The notes: a model not told the origin generated them from the letters alone. A DNA stretch of 64,000 bases from an uncultured Tateyamaria sp. (GCF_947494755.1 NZ_CANLVZ010000009.1:124001-188000); one strand, 5' to 3'. Shown: positions 8,394-21,411, numbered from the stretch's first letter. A program made the numbers and translations.

Positions 8394-9965
8394 TCACTCC
8401 ATCTGATCCGTGATAATTGGCATGTCGAATGATGTCACGCCACCGGCTTGCATCAGCGTCAGGTAATCGGCGCGTGCGGCGGCAAGGCGATCTTTGCGCA
8501 GTCCCCAGTCGCGCCAACCTTCGGATTCGATGGCCCCGAACTCCGCAATGTGTTTGCAATAGCCATGCCCGGTGTCCCGGGCGTGTTCGTGCAAGGCCGC
8601 CATCGCCAGAACCGCATTGCTGCACAGGTAACGGGTATCGATGCGAACCGCGTCACCCTCCAGGTTCTTGAGCGCGATGACATAGCCAAAGTTCACAAAG
8701 CATCCGGCATACACCGTGACCGCACAGAGCCCGGCAAAGATTATCGTCACCCGCGCATTCGTCAGGTTGAACCACAGTTGCCACGCCAGAAGCCCCATCC
8801 CAACCGCGACCAGACCCATCCCGATCCCTGCCCGGACACGCAGGTAGGTAAAGCCATACACGTCGACATAGAGCTCCAGCCGCGCCAGGGCCGATGACAC
8901 CAGAAAGACGTTCTGCACGATCCAGGCCAGCAGCAGCACTTTCAGGAGCGGTGCGGATGGGATGAACCTTCGGGAGATCAGCACGAACAACCCTGCAAGG
9001 ACCGATGTGGCCATCAACGGGTAGGCCCCCTGATGGGCATATCGCGCGTAACTCAGCCCATCGGGCAGTGCCGCGCCACCCCACAAAAACGCGATGTCGG
9101 TCGTGTTCTGGGCAAGGAACATCCCGTTGAACAGGACCAGCGAAATCGTGACCGACCGGGCATTGATGATCCTGTCGGAACGTCGCGGGCGATCCAACCG
9201 GCACCTCGTTTCTGTCGCAAAGGATTTGGTCAGCGTGATGAACGCCACGAAGGGATAGACGGCGAAAGCGACGAAGGCCCAGAACAGGACACGCGATGGG
9301 TCGAAGGCGTTGACCTCAATGCGCGTTGCATTATCCAGCCATCGCTCAAGCACCGGATTTGCCCCGATGAACAACAGCAGAAAGACGCTGCTTGCGCACA
9401 AGGGCAGCACCCAGGCCATCACAGCCTCGCGGCTTGACTGCACCGCAGCAGGCATGCGCGCACTGCGCACGGCATCATAGCCCGACAGACATGAAAATAT
9501 GGGCATGAGATAAGGCAACCGCACCAGATTGCGGAGGACCGGCCCGACCGTGCGCGATTGCAGCGCACACCAGATCAGCAGCCCGAGATGCCCGGCAAGG
9601 AGGACAAGCACAGAGGTAAATTGCAAATATTCGACAACCGGCAAGGCGCAGGCGATCCAGGCCGCCGCCACGGCACCCCATTTGGTCACGCTGAATTTGG
9701 GGCGAAGACTGGCGATTGCGGCCCCGCTGAGGGCGGCGCTGAAGACGACCAACGACACGCCCGCCGAATGGTCCCAGAAGAGGACGTCGGCCAAAAGAAC
9801 CAACGCCAGAACACCCAACGCCACGACACGGCGGGTCAGGCCCACCCCATCCGTGTTTTCATCAGGTTGGCATGGTGCGAGGCGATCGGGTGTGGCGTCA
9901 CTGGCCAACCACCATGCGTCATGCTCGATCGAGTTTGGAACACCGCGTATCGTGAATTCGGTCAT
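8394..9965 (-). CDS. DUF4173 multi-pass membrane protein
   Basis: A 523-residue integral membrane protein with roughly ten hydrophobic segments. The DUF4173 signature FLWGGAALPDGLSYARYAHQ followed by GAYPLMATSVLAG is clear near residues 280-320. The C-terminal ~90 residues are soluble and include Cys residues (YLCSNAVL, GYCKH). Biochemical role is unknown for the family. It is first in the operon with a two-component system, so it may modify or report the signal sensed by the kinase. The region 9966-10144 upstream holds its promoter and no gene. Confidence 0.85.
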   Translation of the reverse strand: MTEFTIRGVPNSIEHDAWWLASDATPDRLAPCQPDENTDGVGLTRRVVALGVLALVLLADVLFWDHSAGVSLVVFSAALSGAAIASLRPKFSVTKWGAVAAAWIACALPVVEYLQFTSVLVLLAGHLGLLIWCALQSRTVGPVLRNLVRLPYLMPIFSCLSGYDAVRSARMPAAVQSSREAVMAWVLPLCASSVFLLLFIGANPVLERWLDNATRIEVNAFDPSRVLFWAFVAFAVYPFVAFITLTKSFATETRCRLDRPRRSDRIINARSVTISLVLFNGMFLAQNTTDIAFLWGGAALPDGLSYARYAHQGAYPLMATSVLAGLFVLISRRFIPSAPLLKVLLLAWIVQNVFLVSSALARLELYVDVYGFTYLRVRAGIGMGLVAVGMGLLAWQLWFNLTNARVTIIFAGLCAVTVYAGCFVNFGYVIALKNLEGDAVRIDTRYLCSNAVLAMAALHEHARDTGHGYCKHIAEFGAIESEGWRDWGLRKDRLAAARADYLTLMQAGGVTSFDMPIITDQME

Positions 9966-10144
9966 TTTTCCGTCCTATGGCTCATCATTCAGCCGGACCT
10001 CTACGAACCGGGATTGCAGATGCGTTCATCAGTTTGTGCAGACCTCGTGCAGAAGGTTAGCCTGAGGACAGCTCACAGGGGCGTGACAGAGCCGTGTGAC
10101 ACTCCGCATCATTTCGGTGCGCATAAGTCCCAGATCGCCCGATG

Positions 10145-11044
10145 TCAGCTCGTCTGCAACGACGGCGCGCCTTTGACCTGCTGTGCCATCGCATCAAGAA
10201 ACACCCGCAATTTCGCCGGGCGAAAAGCCGTTTCAAGAAACACACCGTTCAAGGGGTAGGCTGGCAAGCCCCAGTCCTCGAGCACACGGATCACGCGCCC
10301 TTCGGCCAGGGCATCCTAGACCGCCCAAAGGGGGGATTGCAGAATGCCGTGGCCCGCAAACAGTATACCGCGCATCGCGTTCATACTGTTGATGCTGACC
10401 CGGGACGTCACGGTCACCTTCCGGCTCCGGGGACCACGTATCAGGGTCAGCGTCATCTCGGGATAGGGGCGGTAGAAGATGAAGGTGTGCGCGGCAAGAT
10501 CTTCGGGCCGTTGCGGCACATCACGGTTGTCGAAATACGCCGGTGCCGCCACCAGCGCGTGGGGAACTTCGCCGAATTTGCAGGCGATCAATGCGCTGTC
10601 AGACAGCGCCCCGATCCGCACCGCGACGTCCACATTGGCCTCGCGCAGATCGGCGAAATCACTGCCAAGCCGCAACTCAACCGCGAGGTTCGGATAGGCG
10701 CGTAGCAACCGATCCACCACGGGCGTGACGAAACGTGCGCCGAAATCGACCGGTGCCGTGACGCGCAGCAGCCCCTTTGGCGTCTCGGACAGGCCCGTGA
10801 TTTCCGCCCTGAGCGCGGCTTGTTCATCCGCCAGCCGCTTGATCCCATCGCAATAGGCTTGGCCCGCCTCGGTCGGCCGGGACCGTCGGGTGGAGCGGAT
10901 CAACAGCTTGGCCCCCAGACGTTTTTCGAGCGTCGCGATTTTGCGCGTGACCGAGGACGGATCGGCTTTGGCCTCTGCCGCGGCCGCCTTCAGGCTGCCG
11001 GTTTCCACGACGCGGATGAAAAGATCGTCAGTCGGATCGGGCAT
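10145..11044 (-). pseudogene. LysR-family regulator interrupted by an in-frame amber codon
   Basis: The frame begins MPDPTDDLFIRVVETGSLKA, a typical LysR winged helix, followed by a substrate-binding domain. A TAG at 10316-10318 stops translation after about 242 residues (SPLWAV). Beyond it the same frame stays open for 57 codons with a perfect LysR C-terminus (DALAEGRVIRVLEDWGLP, RPAKLRVFLDAM) to a TGA at 10145. Restoring one codon, probably CAG (Gln), gives 300 codons, the normal length. Recent nonsense mutation, or amber readthrough. It faces the SDR pseudogene, its likely former target. Confidence 0.8.
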
Positions 11045-11045
11045 T

Positions 11046-11081
11046 AATTGCTCATTTTGCAATTACTGAATGCAATTCAGT
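11046..11081. promoter_or_regulatory. Two adjacent inverted repeats between LysR and SDR genes
   Basis: AATTGC-N7-GCAATT (11046-11064) is immediately followed by ACTGAAT-GCA-ATTCAGT (11065-11081). Both are perfect dyads. The position just upstream of the LysR start and 80 bp before the divergent SDR start is where LysR proteins usually bind. Confidence 0.5.
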
Positions 11082-11162
11082 CCCTTACCGGGCGAAAACC
11101 ACAACCCCATCTTTCCCTGCATAGCCAAAACGGCATCACATCGACCAGATCGGAGGAACAAG

Positions 11163-12162
11163 ATGACACAGAACACTGCCGCACAATTGGGCACCGCCAA
11201 CGACCAACCCCAGGACCATGGACGCCGCGCAGCCTTGCGGGCTGGCACGATCGGCGCAGCCGCCGCCTTTGTGGGCGCGGGGCGCGCGCAGGCGAAAACC
11301 GAAAACGCCGCCAAGGAAGTGTCGGACAAGACCGCGTTCATCACGGGCGGGGCGCGCGGCATCGGGTTGGCCGCTGCCGAGGAACTGGCCAAGGCGGGCG
11401 CGAATATCGTGCTGTTCGACATCGCGACCGCCGATGTACCCCACGTGCAATACCCGCTGTCCGATGACGCCGATCTGGCCGGTGCCAAGGCCGCCGTCGA
11501 GGCCCACGGCGTGCGTTGCATGACCTACAAGGGTGACGTGCGTGACGGTGCCGCATAGGCTGACGCGATGGCCCGCGCCGTCGAGACATTCGGCAGCCTC
11601 GACATCGTGCTCGCCAATGCGGGTGTCAGTCAGGCTGGTAATATCGAGGATCTGTCTTCCGACGACATCTCGACCGTGTTCGCGATCAACGTGGCGGGCA
11701 CCGTCAAGACAACGCAAGCGGCGGTTCCGCATATGCGCGCGAATGGCGGCGGGCGGATCATCTATGTATCCTCAGAGTTGGGGCGAGTCGGCAACGCATT
11801 GTTCCCGGTTTACACCCCGACGAAATGGGCGGTGATCGGTTTCGCCAAGAGCGCCGCACTTTCCTATGGTCGCGACAACATGTCGCGACAACATCATGTG
11901 CAACGTGGTGGCCCCCGGTCTGGTGCGCACACCGCTTGCCGACAACGACTTTATCCTGGGCAAGATGTTGCCCAACGATCCGAACCCGACCTTCGACGCG
12001 GTGTCTGCCTTGCTGGAACCCGGCAACCCGATCCCAGTGGGCCACCACGAGGTCGAGGATATCGCCAAGGCCGTGATGTTTTTTGCTGGCGACGCCACCA
12101 AAAACATGACCGCCGAGGTGCTGGATGTCAGTTATGGCTCCGCCGCGCGCAATATCGGTTAA
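11163..12162 (+). pseudogene. Tat-signal SDR oxidoreductase with amber codon and 13-bp duplication frameshift
   Basis: A good RBS (ggagg, 11152) precedes MTQNTAAQLG. A twin-arginine signal follows (GRRAALRAGTIGAAAA, ending near AQA) and then an SDR domain with TGGARGIG. A TAG at 11556-11558 interrupts the frame after GDVRDGAA. The frame resumes with the SDR core (VLANAGVSQ, catalytic YTPTK). At 11869-11894 a 13-nt tandem duplication shifts the frame; the C-terminal part (CNVVAPGLVRTPL) continues in the next frame to 12162. Removing one repeat copy and changing TAG to a sense codon restores a ~330-residue enzyme. SDRs with export signals are uncommon. Confidence 0.85.
11869..11894 (+). repeat. 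13-bp tandem duplication causing a frameshift
   Basis: gtcgcgacaacat occurs twice back to back (11869-11881 and 11882-11894). One copy alone would read Gly-Arg-Asp-Asn-Ile-Met-Cys-Asn in the conserved SDR frame. The duplication is therefore the disabling event and looks recent, since the copies are identical. Confidence 0.85.
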
Positions 12163-12218
12163 GGTAACAGCAATGTGCGCTCCGCGATCAGCGGGGCGCG
12201 CCAGAAAGGGACAGACCT

Positions 12219-13058
12219 ATGTTCAAGGACGCGATTGAGACGGGCGGCCTGGCCGTGGTGACCGGCGGCGCAAGCGGCGTCGGATTGGCGGCGGCAAAGG
12301 CGTTTGCCCGACAAGGGCTGAGCGTCGTGCTTGTCGATACGAACGCCGACGCGCTGGAGGACGCAGCCCGTGCCGTCGAAGCACACACGCAGGGGTCGGC
12401 TAAGGTCATCACCGCAAAAACCGATGTCAGCGACGCCGCATCGATGGCCCATCTGGCGCAGACCGCGCAGGATCTGGGCCCGGTCGCCGTGCTGATGAAC
12501 AATGCCGGCATCGCGGTGCCGACCGAAAGCTGGGGCAAGTCCGAGAATTGGCGTCGTCTGATCGACGTCAACCTGTTCGGCGTCGTGAACGGCGTTCACG
12601 CCTTTGTCCCACTGATGATTGAGGCGAACCGACCCGCCGCCATCATCAACACCGGGTCCAAACAGGGCATCACGACCCCGCCCGGCAATCCCGGTTATAA
12701 CGTGTCAAAAGCGGGCGTGAAGGTTCTGACAGAAATGCTGGCGCACGACTTGCGCGCCGCCGACGCACCGATCTCGGCCCACCTGTTTGTGCCCGGTTTC
12801 ACCTATACCGGCATGATCGCGTCCTTCCTTCCGGACAAGCCACCCGCCGCATGGACGTCGGAACAAGCGGTGTCCTATCTGTTTGAGCGGCTGGAACGGG
12901 ACGATTTCTATATCCTGTGCCCGGACAACGAAGTAAGCGAAGAGATCGACCAGCGCCGCGTGGCCTGGGCTGCTCAGGATGTGGTGGAAAACCGCCCCGC
13001 GCTATCACGGTGGCATCCCGACTACGCGGATGCGTTCAAACGTTTTGAAGGCGGCTGA
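12219..13058 (+). CDS. SDR family oxidoreductase
   Basis: Intact 279-residue short-chain dehydrogenase. The NAD(P)-binding TGGASGVG lies at about residues 15-22, NNAG at about 91-94, catalytic Ser in INTGSKQG, and YxxxK as YNVSK. A ~40-residue tail after the Rossmann core (VSEEIDQRRVAWAA) is longer than in minimal SDRs. It starts 57 bp after the decayed SDR and was probably in the same operon under the neighbouring LysR protein. Substrate unknown. Confidence 0.88.
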   Translation: MFKDAIETGGLAVVTGGASGVGLAAAKAFARQGLSVVLVDTNADALEDAARAVEAHTQGSAKVITAKTDVSDAASMAHLAQTAQDLGPVAVLMNNAGIAVPTESWGKSENWRRLIDVNLFGVVNGVHAFVPLMIEANRPAAIINTGSKQGITTPPGNPGYNVSKAGVKVLTEMLAHDLRAADAPISAHLFVPGFTYTGMIASFLPDKPPAAWTSEQAVSYLFERLERDDFYILCPDNEVSEEIDQRRVAWAAQDVVENRPALSRWHPDYADAFKRFEGG

Positions 13059-13071
13059 CGATAGCCGGACC

Positions 13072-13626
13072 TCACCGCGGGCGGAGTTCGAAACGAAGGG
13101 CCTGTGGCGTGCTTTGGCCGCTGCCGATGATCCAGCGGCGGTTGGGATCCAGACCCGTCGGGAAGGACATCCGCGACAAAAGATCACCAACCCCGGTGCC
13201 CAGACTGTCGCGAATGCGCTCGGCCGTCTGGCTGGTCGAAGGCAACCCGCCGGGGACCGGATCGATCCCGTCCACCGCGGCGAGTTTCACGGTCAGCATC
13301 CCCTCCTTCACGCGCCACCACCCCATCGGCACCGACCCGAAGAATTCAATATCAGGCGGCGGATAGCCCCCCGTCGCCGGGTCAAAGAACCGCGCGCGCC
13401 CTTCGATGCCCAGGCCCGCGACGTGGCGGAAGCGCAACTCTTCAAACCGCGTCTTCTCAGGGAAATCGACCTCGCGGCTTCGCGCCAGCGCCGCTGCCAA
13501 AGCAGAATCCAGTTTCGCCCGCGTGATTTCGACAAAGGGTCCGGGTGCATTCGATGGGCCCGAACAACTCAGTGCCATCGACAGACAGATCAGTGCAAGG
13601 ACCACCCCGAAAATCGTAGTTCGCAT
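13072..13626 (-). CDS. Hypothetical exported protein or lipoprotein
   Basis: 184 residues starting MRTTIFGVVLALICLSMALSC, a hydrophobic leader ending in Cys that resembles a lipoprotein signal, although the lipobox (ALSC) is imperfect. The mature part contains FFDPATGGYPPPDIEFFGSV and GWWRVKEGMLTVKL, giving no family I recognise. The ATG at 13626 is preferred over 13662 because the signal peptide begins there. It converges with the SDR gene, 13 bp apart. Confidence 0.6.
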   Translation of the reverse strand: MRTTIFGVVLALICLSMALSCSGPSNAPGPFVEITRAKLDSALAAALARSREVDFPEKTRFEELRFRHVAGLGIEGRARFFDPATGGYPPPDIEFFGSVPMGWWRVKEGMLTVKLAAVDGIDPVPGGLPSTSQTAERIRDSLGTGVGDLLSRMSFPTGLDPNRRWIIGSGQSTPQALRFELRPR

Positions 13627-13800
13627 AAGTTCGGTCTCCACCTGACAGGCCGGACGCCCCACCCCTGATCCCGTAGGGTCACGCTACGCATTCATCGCCG
13701 CATTGCCAAGTCGGTGCCCGAGCCTCTGCGGCCCGCAAAGGGCCAGATGCAGCGGCCTGCACGCTCGGATTTGCCCGTTGGTTCACACACATTCTGCGGG

Positions 13801-14240
13801 TCAGTAGTCGCCAAGGCTCGCGGGCAACACTCTCGACAGCACGCCGATAATGAAGGCCGTGCTGATCCCGAAGGTCAGCAAACCGGTGATCGCGCCAAAG
13901 GTCGCCACGATGCGTGCGCCTTCGTCCAGAACGATGTCGCCGTATCCGAGCGTGGTGTAGGTGACCGTCGCAAAGTAGAAACTGGTCGGCAAATCAGGCA
14001 GGTCCGAGATCAGCAGGAACACCGCCGCCCATGTCCAGATCTGAATCGTTGTGCCAAGACGATGACGCCAAGCGTCAACATCAGGAAAAGGATGATCCGG
14101 CCAAACGGGTGCTTGCCCTTCGGGATAAGGCCGGAACAGACCTTGAACGCCGGCAAGCTCAGTGCGACCGCAAGGACGTGGATGACCGCGTTGGAGGCCA
14201 AGAGGCCCGAGCCCAGTAGGATTTGCTGAAGGCTGCTCAA
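13801..14240 (-). pseudogene. Two-TM potassium channel, frameshifted
   Basis: The first frame starts MSSLQQILLGSG (14240), runs through two hydrophobic helices and is correct to LGVIVLAQ. The second frame carries TIQIWTWAAVFLLI, the pore with selectivity filter TYTTLGYGDI, and the last helix (FGISTAFIIGVLSRV) to a stop at 13801. The switch falls near 14050, where one missing base explains it. Intact homologues are about 145 residues in one frame. It could be a true mutation or a sequencing error at one base. Confidence 0.75.
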
Positions 14241-14354
14241 TTTTCAACTTCCGACTATTCAAACGTTTTCGGAATGCTACAGCGAACCAAGTCCTTTTAG
14301 GGAGCGGAATTTACGAATTGCCATTGCATCACCGCGCTGGCAGCGGTTGTCAGC

Positions 14355-15299
14355 GTGATTTCGGCCGCGTGGAGTGGCGCGCAAGACCAACCCATCCGTC
14401 CCGCAAAAATGGCTGAGATCATCGCAACAGATGCAACGATTTCAAGGCGGTATCCAGCCTCGGTGCTCCGCTCGCGCGAGATCGAACTGTCGTTCAAAGT
14501 GGCCGGCCAGATGATTGATCTGCCGATGCGCGCCGCAAGTGATGTGGCGCAAGGGGATGTTGTCGCGCAGGCCGACAAGCGTGATTATGAAAACCAGCTT
14601 TCGGCTTTGCAAAGCCAGCGCGATCAGGCCGTCGCACAACTGGACGCCCTGAAAGCGGGTGCTTTCGCCGACGAAATCATCGCGTTGGAAACAGCTGTTG
14701 AATCTGCCCGAGCGCCAGCAGGTCAAATCCGCGAGGCTTTGGACCACGCCGGGATATCGAGAACTTTTCGAACGTGCAGCCAGGGCAAAGCACCGCGTTG
14801 TTGCAAGGTCTGAATATCGTGCATCTGGCCTTTGACATCCCAGACCCGGACGTGATCGAACCGACCCGCAACGGGCTTGAACAGATTTCGAACAGCGTCT
14901 TTTCCGGCGCGCTTCCTGGTCAGGAATTTCAGGTCGAAGTCGTCGACTTTTCGGTTCGGGCCGAGAGTGCCAGCCAAACCTATCGCGGGCGCGTGGTGGG
15001 TGATGTGCCCAAAGGGGCGGTGATCCTGCCGGGCATGGTGGCCAACGTTGTGACATCGCCTGCAGCGGCTGGCGTCAGGGTCGTTGCCCCGCTGTCGGCC
15101 ATTGCGGCCACGCCAAAAGGCACCCCTTTCTCTGGCTCGTCGATGATGCGGGGGTGGTGTCGCAAAAAGCCGCGGTCCTGCGAGAGGTCAATGGCGCAGA
15201 TGTCATTATCCCGGACGGCGTATCCGAGGACGATGTGGTCGTCGCGGCGGGTATCAGCGAGATACTCGATGGCATGACCATCCGCCTCGTCGGAAACTG
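14355..15299 (+). pseudogene. RND efflux periplasmic adaptor (MFP), eroded
   Basis: A membrane-fusion-protein N-terminus is visible: a hydrophobic leader, then SRRYPASVLRSREIELSFKV, the lipoyl-like half VAQADKRDYENQLSALQSQ and part of the coiled coil. After about 14740 the frame is lost and a large part of the middle is missing. In another frame QPGQSTALLQGLNIVHLAF and VILPGMVANVV follow, and near 15140 the frame shifts again before the C-terminal VSEDDVVVAAGISEILDGM. Several independent lesions show old decay. Confidence 0.8.
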
Positions 15300-15307
15300 A
15301 CCATAGG

Positions 15308-18917
<3,610 letters not shown>

Positions 18918-19235
18918 CTGCGTCGCGCATATCTGAAGGTTCATCGCTGACCGGCTGAAAGCCGTCTTACGCGCCCCTTGGAAGGGACGGAATTATCGCA
19001 CTCTGCAAAACGGCAGAGCCCGAAGTAAGGACAAAGGATAAAGGTGGTCCGGCTGGCAGGCGACGTCTGATGGATTTTTCCCTTCGTGCTGGATCGGACC
19101 AAATGCAGCACCGGTCGGGGGACCGCCCGCGTGTTTCAGCCGCCCACTCCAAGCCCTGTTGAACGAGACCGTGGACGTCACCGGTCCGCCCTTAGGCCTG
19201 ACACCAATGTCCACATGGATACCATCGGCTTGAAT

Positions 19236-19502
19236 TCAGAAGATTTTCTGCACGCGTCTATGCGAGACGGGAATGACGTCTTCTTCGAACCACGGTTTCG
19301 CTTTCAGCCATTGGTTATTTCTCGGACTTGGATGGGGTGGGATCAGTTTTTCGGGCCACACCTCTGTCCAAGCCCGAACGCGACCGGTCACACTGTGGCC
19401 CGCGTAATCAGGCAGGTTCCAGTCAATCGCGTAACGGCCAATAACCAGCGTGAGCGCGACGCTGACATGTACCACTCGACGTTTCAGGCAGGTCGCACCC
19501 AT
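19236..19502 (-). pseudogene. C-terminal fragment of a uracil-DNA glycosylase superfamily protein
   Basis: The minus-strand frame contains LTLVIGRYAIDWNL, GRVRAWTEVWPEKLIP and the signature HPSPRNNQWLKAKPWFEEDV, which match the end of the small COG1573-type uracil-DNA glycosylases (~195 residues). Only about 80 residues remain and the upstream Fe-S and catalytic regions are missing. The rest of 18918-19632 shows no gene that I can support. Confidence 0.7.
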
Positions 19503-19632
19503 TCGCCGCGCCGCGATGATGAACGGAATATGAACGACGTGTTCTCATCAAGTTCAATTCGAATGAGGCATAAACATGACAGTCGAAGAATCGCTGCCCA
19601 GAAGGCACCATAAAGGGGACACGGTGAGTTAA

Positions 19633-19809
19633 ATGTCGGACCAGATTAAGAAACCATTCATGGAAACAAAAAAGATCGTTGTGCTGAAGTTTCGCGCGCG
19701 TGTTGCACGGCCCAGCAGACAAGCCTTCGAAGCGACGAACAGCCGCTTTGCCGACGTCGATCAGGTCCTTGATGACATTTTCCAGAAAGACCAAATTCGC
19801 TGCGCCTGA
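19633..19809 (+). CDS. Small hypothetical protein (58 aa)
   Basis: Begins MSDQIKKPFMETKKIVVLKF, is rich in Lys and Arg in the first half and acidic near the end (DVDQVLDDIFQKD). No membrane segment or signal. A strong intrinsic terminator lies 25 bp after the stop, which supports a real transcription unit. Not recognised. Confidence 0.55.
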   Translation: MSDQIKKPFMETKKIVVLKFRARVARPSRQAFEATNSRFADVDQVLDDIFQKDQIRCA

Positions 19810-19833
19810 AAAGAACGCAGTCCCTCGAGGAAC

Positions 19834-19862
19834 AAGGCCGCTCTTTTTGAGCGGCCTTTTTT
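19834..19862 (+). terminator. Rho-independent terminator
   Basis: AAGGCCGCTC, a TTTTT loop, then GAGCGGCCTT and a run of T. It has a perfect 10-bp stem and terminates the 58-aa gene. Confidence 0.9.
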
Positions 19863-19983
19863 CGTATCTGCCATTCGCAGTTGCCTTGGGGCGAGATCGC
19901 CGGCTGCCAAGCAAGCCACTGAACCACTGTCGCGCTCAACCTGCGAGATGACCGGGACCTCGTGAATCCGACCCGCACGCGAC

Positions 19984-20018
19984 AAAAAAAGCGGCAAGAT
20001 GGTCTCCCATCCCGCCGC
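19984..20018 (-). terminator. Rho-independent terminator of the glycine-rich protein gene
   Basis: On the minus strand GCGGCGGGATGG, loop GAGA, CCATCTTGCCGC, then seven T. The 12-bp stem has two G-U pairs in RNA. It lies 55 bp after the stop of the gene at 20073-21206. Confidence 0.88.
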
Positions 20019-20072
20019 AATTCAAAAGGTTCAGCCGATCCAGCCGCGCGCTGGATCAGCGTTATGTCGACC

Positions 20073-21206
20073 TCAGAGACCGAGGATAGACTTGACCGCA
20101 GCCTCGACTTCATCGGTCACCGGCTTGTTCGCCGCGTCTTCCAGAACCGCGCGCGCGACCTGATCCTGATCGACAAGCTGTGCTTCCAGCGTTTCGACAT
20201 CAGAGACGGCTTGCTGATAGGCTTCAGCCGCCTGTTGCTCTTGCGTCAGTTCATCGATCGCGACTTGTGACGCCTCCAGATCAGCCCGCGCTTCAGCCAG
20301 TTGGCTTTCGATGTCCGGGTCTGCTCCACCAGCCGCTTCAAGCGCCGCTTCCAGTTCGATCACGCGCTGGCTGTCTTGGTCGGCGCGCACCAATGCGTCG
20401 GCCTGGGCCACCTCAATCTCAGACAGCGAGCGGCTTGGCGTCTCCAGACCGGCCAGCAACTCCTGTTTCTCTGTCAGTGCGCCGCTCAGCAGCGACGCTG
20501 CGATGGTCGCGTCACGAAAGGCTGCGATCTTGCCCACGCGTGAGTTCGGTGAGGCGTTGAGAAATGCGTTCTCGTTGGCGTTGGCTGCGTTCAACGCACC
20601 CAATTCGGACGGGTGAACCCCGAGAAGCGCAGCCATTCTGTTGCCCTTGGCCCGTGGCGGTGCCTTGGGTTTGAGAGACTTGACCGGCGCGGACACGCGC
20701 ACTGTTTTCGTCGGTGCCGCCGCGCGCTTGGTCTTGGCTGCCTTGACGGCAGGTGCGGACCTCGTGACGGATTTTTCCGTCCGGGTCGTTGTGGTTGCCT
20801 TGGTTGTCTTGCGGTTCTTCTGGCCGCCGAACAGCGTCTTCAACGAGAACGATTTGCCGTTCGATCGACCGGCCTTGCCGTTTGTGCGGTTGTTCGACTT
20901 GGCGCTCTTGCCCTTGTCGCCGGATGCGCTCGACCCTTTGTCGCTGCCGCCGCCGTTACCGCCACCGTTGCCGCCGCCATTGCCGCCACCGTTGCCGCCG
21001 CCATTGCCGCCACCGTTACCGCCACCGTTGCCGCCGCCATTGCCGCCACCGTTGCCGCCGCCTTTGCCACCGCCGTTGCCGTTCTTGGCCATTGCGTAAT
21101 CCGGCACGGCCAGCGTCGCCACAAGCGCCGTGGCCCCCACAAGTGCCGTGGACATCGAGAGTGAGACCGCAAGCGCCTTGAACGCCTGTTTGCCTGAATG
21201 TTTCAT
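20073..21206 (-). CDS. Secreted Gly-rich repeat protein with coiled-coil tail
   Basis: 377 residues: a long signal peptide (MKHSGKQAFKALAVSLSMS, cleaved near DYAMA), a glycine-rich stretch of about nine GGGN units, a Lys/Arg/Thr/Ala-rich basic region (about residues 100-180), then an Ala/Glu-rich helical region predicted to form a coiled coil (IELEAALEAAGGADPDIESQ). The start at 21206 has a good RBS (gaaggag). No enzyme domain is recognisable; surface or matrix protein is an inference. It is divergent from a second protein bearing the same repeat. Confidence 0.8.
   Translation of the reverse strand: MKHSGKQAFKALAVSLSMSTALVGATALVATLAVPDYAMAKNGNGGGKGGGNGGGNGGGNGGGNGGGNGGGNGGGNGGGNGGGNGGGSDKGSSASGDKGKSAKSNNRTNGKAGRSNGKSFSLKTLFGGQKNRKTTKATTTTRTEKSVTRSAPAVKAAKTKRAAAPTKTVRVSAPVKSLKPKAPPRAKGNRMAALLGVHPSELGALNAANANENAFLNASPNSRVGKIAAFRDATIAASLLSGALTEKQELLAGLETPSRSLSEIEVAQADALVRADQDSQRVIELEAALEAAGGADPDIESQLAEARADLEASQVAIDELTQEQQAAEAYQQAVSDVETLEAQLVDQDQVARAVLEDAANKPVTDEVEAAVKSILGL
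20947..21078 (-). repeat. 12-bp coding minisatellite (GGGN)n, inverted copy
   Basis: About eleven 12-nt units, nine encoding Gly-Gly-Gly-Asn plus GGGK-type variants. Units differ only at third positions (ggc/ggt, aac/aat). The array is the inverted counterpart of the one at 21829-21969. Confidence 0.9.
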
Positions 21207-21411
21207 GTGTATCTCCTTCGCTTTAACTGGCCAACTGGTGCCCAAGTTTGTCTGAGTGTTGCGCGCCCGGGGCCGTCATTGACCAGCGAATCGCACCTTC
21301 GCGACACCTATTTTGCATGGGCCCGGTGAACCAAATCGGAATCTGCTGTTCATCGCGGGTTCATCTTGGATTTGCTACTTCTCCGGCGAAATTGGCTTGA
21401 AAGTACCCGGT

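Noticed and set aside
20947-21078. Possible CRISPR array
   Set aside because: The repeats are 12-nt in-frame Gly codons without unique spacers; a coding minisatellite, not CRISPR.
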